Of a stretch of 64,000 nt of DNA, positions 34,465 through 41,735 are shown one piece after another. The stretch lies in the NCBI GenBank assembly GCA_963835295.1, contig CAWIEX010000014.1, positions 1,178,001 through 1,242,000 on the forward strand, read 5' to 3'. The notes under the pieces were generated by a model. The model worked only from the letters and a program-made list of their open reading frames with translations, made no database searches and was not told where the DNA came from. Origin of the DNA: JAOPZW01 sp963835295. Lineage in GTDB: Bacteria; Actinomycetota; Thermoleophilia; Solirubrobacterales; Solirubrobacteraceae. The position numbers were made by a program, and so were the translations under genes. Each line of letters begins with the position of its first letter. Positions within the stretch are counted from its first letter, which is position 1.

Positions 34465-35867
34465 AGGCCGTCGGCGCCCGCCTGCCCCGCTACGACGGAG
34501 TCGCCCACGTCACGGGCCGCACCCAGTACGTCGACGACGTCCGCGTGCACGGCACCCTGTGGTGCAAGGCGCTGCGCTCGCCGCATCACAGCGCGCGCAT
34601 CGTCTCGATCGACACCGCCAAGGCCCGCGCCATGCCCGGGGTCCACGCTGTCGTCACCCACCAGGACGTGCCCCACAACGTCTACGGGCACCTGGAGGCC
34701 CTCGGCGTCCCCGCCGACGAGCCGCTGCTGGCCGCCGAGGACGTGCGCTGGAAGGGCCAGCCGATCGCGGCCGTGGCCGCCGAGTCCGAGGCCGCCGCGC
34801 AGGCCGCCGTCGAGGCGATCGAGGTGCAGTTCGAGGAGCGCGAGCCGATCCTCGACATCCGCACCGCCGCGGACCCCGACGCCCCCGAGCACTTCCACCA
34901 GTGGGGCGCGCTCTATCCGCACTTCGGCCCGCACAACCACCGCCGCGTGCGCAAGGGCGACGTCGAGGCGGCCTTCGACGCCGCCGACCTCATCGTCGAG
35001 GGCGTCTACCGCCCGCAGGCCATCGAGCACGCGCCGATGGAGACGCAGGTCTCGCTCGTGGTCCCCGAGCCCAGCGGCAAGCTGACCATCTACTCCTGCA
35101 CACAGGCCATGTACTTCTCGATGGGCGTCGTCGCCGCGCACCTGCAGTGGCCGCTGAACAAGCTCAAGTTCGTCGGCGGCACCGTCGGCGGCGGCTTCGG
35201 CGGCAAGGTCGACACGGCCACCGAGACGATCTGCGCGCTGCTGGCGATCCAGGCGCAGCGTCCGGTCAAGTGGCGCTTCACCCGCGAGGAGGAGTTCCTG
35301 ACCTCCTCGACGCGGGCGCCGTGGCACATCGAGATCCGCGACGCGGTGACCAGCGATGGCTGGATCCTGGGGCGGCGCATGCTGACCCTGCACGACGCGG
35401 GCGCCTACGCGCGCTTCTCGCCCTACGGGCTGACCAAGCACGCCTTCCACCACACGGGCGCCTACACGATCCCCAACCTGCGCTTCGACGGGTTCGTGCT
35501 CTTCACCAACCGCGTGCCGACGACGGCCATGCGCGGCTTCGGGGTGACCTCGGTCTCGCTGGCGGTCGAGCTGCACATGAGCCGCGTGGCCGACCAGCTG
35601 GGCCTGGACCCGCTCGAGCTGCGCCTGAAGAACGCCAACCGCATCGGCGACACCACCGGCAACCGCGTGGTGATGCACGACCCGTCGACGGTCCCGGTCA
35701 CCCTCGCGGCGGCCGAGGCTGCCGGCTACGAGCTCGGGGAGGGCTACCGGGCAATGACGCCCGAGCGACGCAGCGGCGACCTGCTGCCCGAGCATCTCGT
35801 CGCCCAGCAGGCCCCGGACGGCGAGCACCTCGCCACCTACCGGGCGACCAACGGAGGAGCGCGCTGA
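34461..35867 (+). CDS. Mo-hydroxylase catalytic subunit, N-terminal half (NdhL-like)
   Basis: This 468-residue protein equals only the first part of a normal 770-800 residue xanthine dehydrogenase-type large subunit. It has the small (a/b hammerhead) domain, then the molybdopterin motifs GGTVGGGFGGK and AMRGFGVTSVSLAVE. It ends after a LLPEHLVAQQAP linker, and the remaining part is encoded by the next gene with a TGATG junction. The AMRGFG loop is of xanthine dehydrogenase type, not the AYRCSFR loop of true CO dehydrogenase. The substrate is likely an N-heterocycle or aldehyde. Confidence 0.9.
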   Translation: MKAVGARLPRYDGVAHVTGRTQYVDDVRVHGTLWCKALRSPHHSARIVSIDTAKARAMPGVHAVVTHQDVPHNVYGHLEALGVPADEPLLAAEDVRWKGQPIAAVAAESEAAAQAAVEAIEVQFEEREPILDIRTAADPDAPEHFHQWGALYPHFGPHNHRRVRKGDVEAAFDAADLIVEGVYRPQAIEHAPMETQVSLVVPEPSGKLTIYSCTQAMYFSMGVVAAHLQWPLNKLKFVGGTVGGGFGGKVDTATETICALLAIQAQRPVKWRFTREEEFLTSSTRAPWHIEIRDAVTSDGWILGRRMLTLHDAGAYARFSPYGLTKHAFHHTGAYTIPNLRFDGFVLFTNRVPTTAMRGFGVTSVSLAVELHMSRVADQLGLDPLELRLKNANRIGDTTGNRVVMHDPSTVPVTLAAAEAAGYELGEGYRAMTPERRSGDLLPEHLVAQQAPDGEHLATYRATNGGAR

Positions 35868-36967
35868 TGGCCAAGCACCGCGGTCGCGGCTTCGCGACGA
35901 TCGAGTACCCGACCGGCATGAACCAGAACGGCGACCCCAGCCAGGCCTGGATCAAGCTCAAGCCCGACGGGCGCGTCGACGTCTTCGCCGGCACGGTCGA
36001 CATCGGCCAGGGCTCGAAGACCGTGCACACCCAGATCGTGGCCGACGCCCTCGGTGTCCCCTTCGACTGGGTGACGATGGACAACTCGAACACCGACTCC
36101 TCGGCGGTGTGCACGGGGACCTTCGCCTCGCGCGGGACCTTCATCGGCGGCAACGCCGTGCGCTACGCGGCCGAGAAGGCGCGCGAGCGGATCCTCGACA
36201 TCGCCTCCAAGGAGCTCGAGATCTCCGCCGACGACCTCGAGATCGTCGACGGCGAGGTCCTGGCCAAGGGCGCGCCGGATCGCAAGATCTCGATCCCCGA
36301 CGTCGCCGGGGCGGCGACCTACGTCTACGGCGAGCTCATCACCGGCAACGGCACGGCGCTCAAGCCGCTGGCCGAGGTCGACGACGACGACGGCTCGGTC
36401 ACCGCCGAGCCGCACTCGGCCATCTCCTATGCCGCGTGCGTCATCGACGTCGAGGTCGACGACGAGACGGGCGAGACGACGGTGCTGAAGATGCTCCAGG
36501 TCTACGACGTCGGCCGGGCCATCAACCCGACGCTCGTCGAGGGGCAGATCGAGGGCGGCGCGATGATGGGCCTCGGGCTCGGGCTGCTGGAGAACTCGTA
36601 TCCGTACTACCCGTCGGTGGAGCACCGCGGCGAGCAGTTCGGCTCCTATCTCTTCCCGTCGCTCGAAGACCTGCCGGAGTTCGACAACGTCATCCTCGAG
36701 AACCCGTCGGTCGACGGGCCGTTCGGCGCCAAGGCCATCGGCGAGATGGCCAACAACGCCCAGCCGCCCGCCATCGCGGCGGCCATCCACGACGCGGTGG
36801 GGGTGTGGGTGACCGAGATGCCCGCGACGCCCGAGCGCGTCCTGCGCGCCCTGGACGCCAAGCGCGAGCCGCGTCGCGAGGGCAAGCGCGTGATCTACGA
36901 CGAGGAGATCTCCGTGGCGGCGCTGAGCTCCGACGGCGGCCAGGCCTTCTGGGGCGTCGATGCCTGA
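35867..36967 (+). CDS. Mo-hydroxylase catalytic subunit, C-terminal half (NdhM-like)
   Basis: This 366-residue protein supplies the rest of the molybdopterin domain: VFAGTVDIGQGSKTVHTQIV, DSSAVCTGTFASRGTF, VYDVGRAINPTLVEGQIEGG, and the segment GPFGAKAIGEMANNAQPPAI with the Glu that acts as general base in this family. The ATG overlaps the stop of the N-terminal half. The start is a proper gene start, so the split looks natural and not a frameshift. Sizes of about 50 and 39 kDa match NdhL and NdhM. Confidence 0.9.
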   Translation: MAKHRGRGFATIEYPTGMNQNGDPSQAWIKLKPDGRVDVFAGTVDIGQGSKTVHTQIVADALGVPFDWVTMDNSNTDSSAVCTGTFASRGTFIGGNAVRYAAEKARERILDIASKELEISADDLEIVDGEVLAKGAPDRKISIPDVAGAATYVYGELITGNGTALKPLAEVDDDDGSVTAEPHSAISYAACVIDVEVDDETGETTVLKMLQVYDVGRAINPTLVEGQIEGGAMMGLGLGLLENSYPYYPSVEHRGEQFGSYLFPSLEDLPEFDNVILENPSVDGPFGAKAIGEMANNAQPPAIAAAIHDAVGVWVTEMPATPERVLRALDAKREPRREGKRVIYDEEISVAALSSDGGQAFWGVDA

Positions 36968-37352
36968 GCCATCGGGCTTCGGCACCTGGAACGGCGTGCC
37001 GGCCTTCGAGTTCGTCGACGGCGTGCGCCTGCACGCCATCGGCGGCGATCAGGTCCTGCTCTGCCGCGTGCAGTACGAGCCCGGCAAGCAGGTCAAGCGC
37101 CACGCCCACGAGCACACCGAGCAGCTCATGGCCATCGTCGAGGGCTCGGTGACGATGACCATCGGCGACGAGACGCGCGAGCTGAGCCCCGGCGACGTGG
37201 TCTGCGTCAACCGCGGCATCGAGCACGAGCTGCACTCCGAGAGCGGCGTGACCTTCTTCGAGGCGCTCTCCCCCGTGCCGCTCGACCACGTGCCCGACCG
37301 CGAGCGCGACCTCGTGCTGGCCGAGGGCGGCGCGGCGCACGTCGAGCGCTGA
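36960..37352 (+). CDS. cupin-domain protein
   Basis: This 130-residue single cupin has KRHAHEHTEQLMAIVEG as metal motif one and PGDVVCVNRGIEHELHS as motif two. It overlaps the Mo-subunit gene by 8 bases and the SDR gene by one, so all belong to one operon. It may be a ring-modifying enzyme or a sensor; the reaction is unknown. Confidence 0.87.
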   Translation: MPEPSGFGTWNGVPAFEFVDGVRLHAIGGDQVLLCRVQYEPGKQVKRHAHEHTEQLMAIVEGSVTMTIGDETRELSPGDVVCVNRGIEHELHSESGVTFFEALSPVPLDHVPDRERDLVLAEGGAAHVER

Positions 37353-38071
37353 TGCGCGAGTTCGACGGCAAGGTCGCGCTGGTCACCGGCGGCGCCAGCG
37401 GGATCGGCGCCGCGGTCGTCGCGCTGCTGCTCGAGCGCGGCGCCGCCGTCGCCTCGTTGGACCTCAACGCCGCCGCCAGCCCCGACGGGGCGCTGGCGGT
37501 CGACGGCGACGTGACCGACTCGTCCTCGGTCGCCGACGCGGTGGCCCGCGCCGAGAGCGAGCTGGGACCGCTCGACGCGGTCGTGTGCTGCGCCGGCACG
37601 GCCGGCGACTCGCTGCGCACCGTCGACGTCACCGACGACGAGTGGCGCCGCGTCTTCGCCCTGAACTGCGACGGCGTCTTCTACTTCAACCGCGAGGCGG
37701 CTCGCGTCATGGTCCCGCGGGGGCGCGGGCGGATCGTCAACGTCGCCTCGATCGCGGGCAAGGAGGGCAACCCGATGGCCGCCGCCTACTCGGCCAGCAA
37801 GGCGGCCGTGATCGGGATGACGAAGTCCTTCGGCAAGGACCTCGCCACCACCGGCGTGCTCGTCAACTGCGTCGCCCCGGCCGTGATCGCCACGCCGATG
37901 CTCGACCAGATGAGCCAGGAGCACATCGACTACATGGTCTCCAAGATCCCGATGGGCCGGCTGGGCCAGCCGGCCGAGGTCGCCGAGCTCATCGCCTTCC
38001 TGGCCGGCGAGCGGATGACCTTCTCGACCGGCGCGACGTTCGACATCTCGGGCGGGCGCGCGGTGTTCTAG
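37352..38071 (+). CDS. SDR-family oxidoreductase
   Basis: This 239-residue classical SDR has VTGGASGIGAAVV, an Asp (SLDLNA) favouring NAD, CAGTAG in place of NNAG, NVASIAGKEG and YSASKAA for the Tyr/Lys pair. It is the last gene of the Mo-hydroxylase operon and is followed by the convergent-gap element B. A hydroxylated intermediate made by the Mo enzyme may be its substrate, which is inference from position. Confidence 0.88.
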   Translation: MREFDGKVALVTGGASGIGAAVVALLLERGAAVASLDLNAAASPDGALAVDGDVTDSSSVADAVARAESELGPLDAVVCCAGTAGDSLRTVDVTDDEWRRVFALNCDGVFYFNREAARVMVPRGRGRIVNVASIAGKEGNPMAAAYSASKAAVIGMTKSFGKDLATTGVLVNCVAPAVIATPMLDQMSQEHIDYMVSKIPMGRLGQPAEVAELIAFLAGERMTFSTGATFDISGGRAVF

Positions 38072-38193
38072 GCGGTCTGCCGCCGGCGTTGGCGGCACCG
38101 CTTGCGCTTACTGCATCACCGAGGGAAGGGAATCCCCCGCGACGCCCGGCCGGGCCGCGCCAGCGCCAGCGCTAGCGCTAGCGTGCTGGATTG

Positions 38194-38210
38194 GTGTCGC
38201 AGGACGACAC
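38194..38210. repeat. hairpin with cagga loop
   Basis: gtgtcg, loop cagga, cgacac: a perfect 6-pair stem inside element B. The same loop occurs in the next hairpin 14 bases on, and the inverse tcctg occurs in the hairpin loop of element C. Confidence 0.6.
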
Positions 38211-38223
38211 TTAGGCAGCACCG

Positions 38224-38260
38224 TGCTGACTCTTGGGGCCAGGAGCCCCAAAAGTCAGCA
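38224..38260. terminator. strong 16-pair hairpin, possible bidirectional terminator
   Basis: The arms at 38224-38239 (tgctgactcttggggc) and 38245-38260 (gccccaaaagtcagca) pair at 15 of 16 positions, with a cagga loop. It lies between convergent genes and could end transcripts from both sides. There is no T-tract, so it is not a classical intrinsic terminator. Confidence 0.5.
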
Positions 38261-38380
38261 TTGTCCGGGGTAGCTCCCGCGGAGGACGACCGCCGGCGGT
38301 GGCACCACCCCAGGGCCGCTTCCCCTCGGTGATGCAGTACGCGCCGCGCCGCGCCGAAAGCGCCGGAGGCCCGACCGCTA

Positions 38381-38668
38381 CTAGAACGTCTCGTAGAACG
38401 CGCGCTCGCGCGTCTCCATGAGCGGGAAGATCTCGCCGACGCCGAGGGTCTGGAAGTGCTCGGTCTGGCCGTGCTCCTCGAACGCCGCCTTGTCGCGGTA
38501 CTGCTCGTACATGAGAAAGACGCGCGGGTCCTCGGGATCGCGGTGGGCGATGTAGTGGACGTTGCCCGGCTCGGCGCTCGAGGCCTCGACGAGCTGCGGG
38601 ATGAGCTCGGCGACGCGGTCCTGCTCGCCATCCTTGGCGGTCATGCGGGCAACGAGGACAAAGGCCAT
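38381..38668 (-). CDS. antibiotic biosynthesis monooxygenase (ABM) domain protein
   Basis: This 95-residue protein has the dimeric ferredoxin-like ABM fold: FVLVARMTAKDGEQDRVAEL, NVHYIAHRDPEDPRVFLMYE, and YRDKAAFEEHGQTEHFQTLG. These are typical cofactor-free quinone-forming or heme-binding small oxygenases, though many have no known role. It follows the FAH gene by 4 bases on the same strand. Confidence 0.85.
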   Translation of the reverse strand: MAFVLVARMTAKDGEQDRVAELIPQLVEASSAEPGNVHYIAHRDPEDPRVFLMYEQYRDKAAFEEHGQTEHFQTLGVGEIFPLMETRERAFYETF

Positions 38669-38672
38669 CTAC

Positions 38673-39329
38673 TCAACGCTCCTTCTCGACGGGATTGGTC
38701 AGGGTGCCGAGGCCCTCGATCTCGACCGAGACCTCGTCACCGTCCTGCAGCAGGACCTTGGGATCGCGGAAGACGCCGACGCCGGCCGGCGTGCCGGTGG
38801 CGATCAGGTCGCCCGGCTCCAGCGTGATGACGCGGGTGACGTAGGCGATGATCTCGGCGACCGAGAAGATCATCTGGGCGGTCGACGAGTCCTGCATCGT
38901 CTGGCCGTTGAGCACGCAGCGGATGGCCAGCGCCTGCGGGTCCTCGATCTCCTCGCGCGGCACGAGCCGCGGGCCGACCGGGCAGAAGGTGTCGGGCGAC
39001 TTGCCCCGTGTCCACTGCCCGTCGCCGAACTGCAGGTCGCGCGCGCTGACGTCGTTGACGCAGATGTAGCCCTCGACGATGTCGAGGGCGTCGCGCTCGG
39101 AGACGTGCTTGGCCGTGGTGCCGATGACCACGCCGAGCTCGGCCTCGTAGTCGACCTGGGAGGACTCCTGCGGCAGGACGATCGGCTCGCCGTCGCCGAT
39201 CAGCGTGTTGGGCCACTTGGCGAAGAGCAGCGGCGCCTTCGGGAGGTCCTGTCCGCCCTCTTCGGCGTGGTCGTGGTAGTTGAGCCCGACGCAGACGATC
39301 TTGCCCGGCCGGGTTATCGATAGTCGCAC
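38673..39329 (-). CDS. fumarylacetoacetate hydrolase (FAH) family protein
   Basis: This 218-residue protein has the FAH catalytic core: GLNYHDHAEE, the metal ligands in DYEAELGVVIG and GYICVNDVSARD, and the loop LIATGTPAGVG. Small FAH proteins of this size are usually acylpyruvate hydrolases or hydratases/decarboxylases in aromatic catabolism. I used the GTG at 39329, 7 bases after a TAGGGT box. A TTATCGATA site overlaps its first codons. Confidence 0.9.
   Translation of the reverse strand: MRLSITRPGKIVCVGLNYHDHAEEGGQDLPKAPLLFAKWPNTLIGDGEPIVLPQESSQVDYEAELGVVIGTTAKHVSERDALDIVEGYICVNDVSARDLQFGDGQWTRGKSPDTFCPVGPRLVPREEIEDPQALAIRCVLNGQTMQDSSTAQMIFSVAEIIAYVTRVITLEPGDLIATGTPAGVGVFRDPKVLLQDGDEVSVEIEGLGTLTNPVEKER
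39314..39322. promoter_or_regulatory. TTATCGAT operator-like site over the FAH start
   Basis: ttatcgata overlaps codons 3-5 of the FAH gene and lies about 15 bases from the TAGGGT box at 39337-39342. A protein bound there would block a leaderless transcript. Confidence 0.35.
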
Positions 39330-39336
39330 GAGCGTG

Positions 39337-39342
39337 ACCCTA
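39337..39342 (-). promoter_or_regulatory. -10-like box for FAH gene
   Basis: TAGGGT on the minus strand lies 7 bases before the GTG start at 39329, the spacing of a leaderless transcript. Confidence 0.4.
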
Positions 39343-39350
39343 CCCGGTCG

Positions 39351-40685
39351 TCAAGTGAGCGCGCGGCCGAGACGTTCGCTGAGCCCGGCGACGGCGGCCT
39401 GGGCGTCGGCCACGAGGCGATCGGGGTCGAGATCCACGAGCTCGCCGTCGCGCTTGCGCGCCACGCCGTCGATCCAGACGTGCTCGACGTTGCGCGGCTG
39501 GGCGGCGAGCACGACCTGGCCGTCGGGCACGTTGAGCGGCGCCAGGTTGAGGTCGGCGCCGCGCAGCACGATGACGTCGGCGCGCTTGCCGGGCGTGAGC
39601 GACCCCGTGACCTCGCCGAGCCCCATGGCGCGCGCGCCGTCGAGCGTCCCGTGGCGCAGGACCTGGTCGGGCTGGTAGACGGTCGCGTTCTCGTGCTGGC
39701 CGCGCGGGACGCAGAGCGTCGCCCGCAGGACGGCGAAGAAGTCGGAGTTGTCGCTCGCCGCCATCGTGTCGACCGAGAGGCAGAGCGGCACGCCAGCCTC
39801 CATCATCTCGACGATCGGCGGGATCCCCATTCCGGTCCGCAGCTCGGAGAGGATGCTCAGCGACACCGGCGTCCGCGTCTCGGCCAGGTAGCGGCGCTCG
39901 CTCTCGTCGGTGTGGATGGCGTGGACGAGGAGGACGTCGGGGCCGAGCGCCTCGTGCTCGCGGTAGATGCTGATGGCCCGCGCGCGCTCGACGTCGTGCG
40001 CCGTCATCATCGTGTGCACGGTGATCGGCAGGCCGTGCTCGCGCGCGAAGGCGAACTCCCGCTGCCAGATGTCCGGTTGGGAGTACTCGACACCGCGACA
40101 CGCGATGCCGAGGTGCAGCAGGCCGTCGCTCGAGCCCTGGAAGCGCTCGCCACGGACGCGCAGGACGTCGTCGAAGTCGATCGTCTCGGTCCCCTGCGCG
40201 AAGGAGCTCCCCGCCTCCGGGTCGCTGGAGGGGCCGTACGAGAAGCGCCCGCGCATGCCCGACTCGGCCATCGCCTGCAGGGCGGCGTCGGCGTGCGCGG
40301 GCGTCTGGAGGTTGTGCTCCCAGGCGTGCATCGTGGTGATGCCGGAGTCGACGGCCTCGGCGAGCCCGAAGCGGATCGAGGTGTAGGTGTCGTCGGGCGT
40401 GAAGTTCGCGCCGTAGGTGAAGACGACGTCGTGGAAGTAGGTCGCGAGGTCGCCGTAGCACGCGCAGCCGCGCAGCATGGCCGCCCACATGTGGCGGTGG
40501 GTGTCGACGAAGCCGGGCATGACGATCCGGCCGCTGCCGTCGATCACCTCGTCGGCGTCGCGCGGGAGGTCGCGCCCGACAGCCCGGATCCGTGCCCCGT
40601 CGAGCAGGACGTCGGCGCGCGGCAGCGTCCCGAGGTCGTCGTCCATCGTGAGGACGAAGGCGTCGGCGATGAGGGTGCGGGTCAT
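39351..40685 (-). CDS. amidohydrolase, cytosine deaminase/TRZ-like
   Basis: This 444-residue metal-dependent amidohydrolase has the start pattern VMPGFVDTHRHMWAAMLRG (His-x-His), ITVHTMMTAHD, the His in VLLVHAIHTDE, and the metal Asp in LCLSVDTMAASDN. It belongs to the Atz/Trz-like deaminase or chlorohydrolase group that acts on heterocycles or guanine-like compounds. It overlaps the upstream FAH-type gene and ends 21 bases before the next FAH gene, so the three form a catabolic set. Confidence 0.88.
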   Translation of the reverse strand: MTRTLIADAFVLTMDDDLGTLPRADVLLDGARIRAVGRDLPRDADEVIDGSGRIVMPGFVDTHRHMWAAMLRGCACYGDLATYFHDVVFTYGANFTPDDTYTSIRFGLAEAVDSGITTMHAWEHNLQTPAHADAALQAMAESGMRGRFSYGPSSDPEAGSSFAQGTETIDFDDVLRVRGERFQGSSDGLLHLGIACRGVEYSQPDIWQREFAFAREHGLPITVHTMMTAHDVERARAISIYREHEALGPDVLLVHAIHTDESERRYLAETRTPVSLSILSELRTGMGIPPIVEMMEAGVPLCLSVDTMAASDNSDFFAVLRATLCVPRGQHENATVYQPDQVLRHGTLDGARAMGLGEVTGSLTPGKRADVIVLRGADLNLAPLNVPDGQVVLAAQPRNVEHVWIDGVARKRDGELVDLDPDRLVADAQAAVAGLSERLGRALT

Positions 40686-41572
40686 CGGCTCGGGGCTCCT
40701 GTTCGGTAGATGTCGTGCTCGAGGACCCCGACGCCCTCGACGGCGATCCGCACCCGGTCGCCGTCCTGCAGCGTGAACTCGTCGGGCGGGACCACGCCGG
40801 TGCCGGTGAGCAGCACGGCGCCGGCGGGGAACGACAGCTCGCGGTAGAGCGCCGACACGAGCTCGTCGAAATCGCGCTTCATCTCGCTGACCGACGTCTC
40901 GCCGGCGAACACGCGCTCGCCCTCGCGATGGATCTCGAGCTCGATCGCCGCCGAGCCCGGGTCGGAGGCGTCGCGGGCCAGGACGATCGTGCCCGACAGG
41001 CCGAGCGAGTCGTCGTAGATCTTGGCCTGGGGCAGGTAGAGCGGGTTGGCCCCCTCGATCGAGCGCGAGGAGAGGTCGTCGGCCGCCAGGTAGCCGACGA
41101 TCTCGCCCTGGGCGTCCATGACGAGGGCGAGCTCGGGCTCGGGCACGTCCCAGGTCGAGTCCGCCCGGATGCGCAGCGCAGCGCCGGGCGCTCCCACGCG
41201 CCACGCGGGCGCCTTGAGGAACAGCTCGGGCCGCTGCGCGTCGTAGACCAGCTCGTAGACGTCGCCCACCGAGGACTCCCCGACGCGCGCCGTGGCCGAG
41301 CGCCGGTAGGTCACCCCGCTGGCCCAGACCTCCTGCTCGTCGACGGGCGCCAGCAGCGGCGCTGGGGCCGTCAGCGGTGGGCGCTGCAGCGCGCGGTCGA
41401 CGGCCTCGTGCAGCCGCTCGCGGCCGACGCCGAGCAGCTTGGCGAGCGAGCCGTCGACCGGGTGCAGCTCTCCCCCGCGCGCGACGACGAGCATGGGCGC
41501 GCCGTCGACCAGGACCCGGCGCAGCCCGTCGCGCCCGGCGTCCGGGTGCTCGTGGAGCCTGGACCCGGGCAT
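40682..41572 (-). CDS. FAH family protein (large form)
   Basis: This 296-residue protein has an N-terminal extension and a C-terminal FAH core: VPEPELALVMDAQGEIVGY, GYLAADDLSSRSIEG, LSGTIVLARD, and LTGTGVVPPDEFTLQDGD. The metal-binding Glu of VPEPE and the Asp of ADDLS are present. It resembles 2-keto-3-deoxy-arabonate or 2,4-diketo acid hydratase types. The ATG at 41572 follows a TAATCGATT site by about 36 bases. Confidence 0.85.
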   Translation of the reverse strand: MPGSRLHEHPDAGRDGLRRVLVDGAPMLVVARGGELHPVDGSLAKLLGVGRERLHEAVDRALQRPPLTAPAPLLAPVDEQEVWASGVTYRRSATARVGESSVGDVYELVYDAQRPELFLKAPAWRVGAPGAALRIRADSTWDVPEPELALVMDAQGEIVGYLAADDLSSRSIEGANPLYLPQAKIYDDSLGLSGTIVLARDASDPGSAAIELEIHREGERVFAGETSVSEMKRDFDELVSALYRELSFPAGAVLLTGTGVVPPDEFTLQDGDRVRIAVEGVGVLEHDIYRTGAPSR

Positions 41573-41608
41573 GGCCGCGAATCTATGCGGCGCGTCGCCC
41601 GCCGTCAA

Positions 41609-41617
41609 TAATCGATT
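41609..41617. promoter_or_regulatory. TAATCGATT operator-like site
   Basis: taatcgatt in the divergent gap between the FAH gene and the secreted protein at 41736 is a variant of the TTATCGAT motif seen at three other starts. Confidence 0.3.
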
Positions 41618-41660
41618 CCCGGGCCGGACTCCAGGCCGCGGGTTGCTCGTCTCGCGGTGC

Positions 41661-41705
41661 TTGCGGCGCCGCGCACACGCCGACGGAAGGGGCGGCGCGG
41701 CGCAA
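41661..41705. repeat. GC-rich hairpin in divergent gap
   Basis: ttgcg/cgcaa and gcgccgc/gcggcgc form a 12-pair stem with a two-base bulge around a 19-base loop. It lies about 30 bases before the GTG at 41736. It might act in the 5' leader of that gene. Confidence 0.4.
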
Positions 41706-41735
41706 CCTAGGGGACGCAGGACGTGTTCCCCATAC

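Larger units (their letters stand above)
38086..38338. repeat. convergent-gap repeat element, copy B
   Basis: The 309-base gap between the SDR and the convergent monooxygenase-like gene holds this element. The left end has gcgttggcggc (38086-38096) and actgcatcaccgagggaagg (38110-38129). The right end cttcccctcggtgatgcagt (38319-38338) is its inverse with one or two changes. Two hairpins with the same cagga loop lie inside. No gene is convincing within it. Confidence 0.65.

Noticed and set aside
34461..36967. A frameshift splitting the Mo-hydroxylase large subunit
   Set aside because: The second half has its own ATG, a TGATG junction and an ordinary N-terminus. The sizes match the known two-gene NdhL/NdhM arrangement.
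33127..36967. True aerobic CO dehydrogenase (coxMSL)
   Set aside because: The loop is AMRGFG instead of AYRCSFR, and the large subunit is split. CoxD/CoxE-type genes also serve other Mo-hydroxylases.
38072..38380. A CRISPR array or tRNA in the hairpin-rich gap
   Set aside because: There are no regularly spaced direct repeats and no cloverleaf; the signals are inverse repeats.
41661..41705. A further copy of the convergent-gap elements
   Set aside because: The cgacggaagggg resemblance is short, the paired ends are missing, and the gap is divergent.
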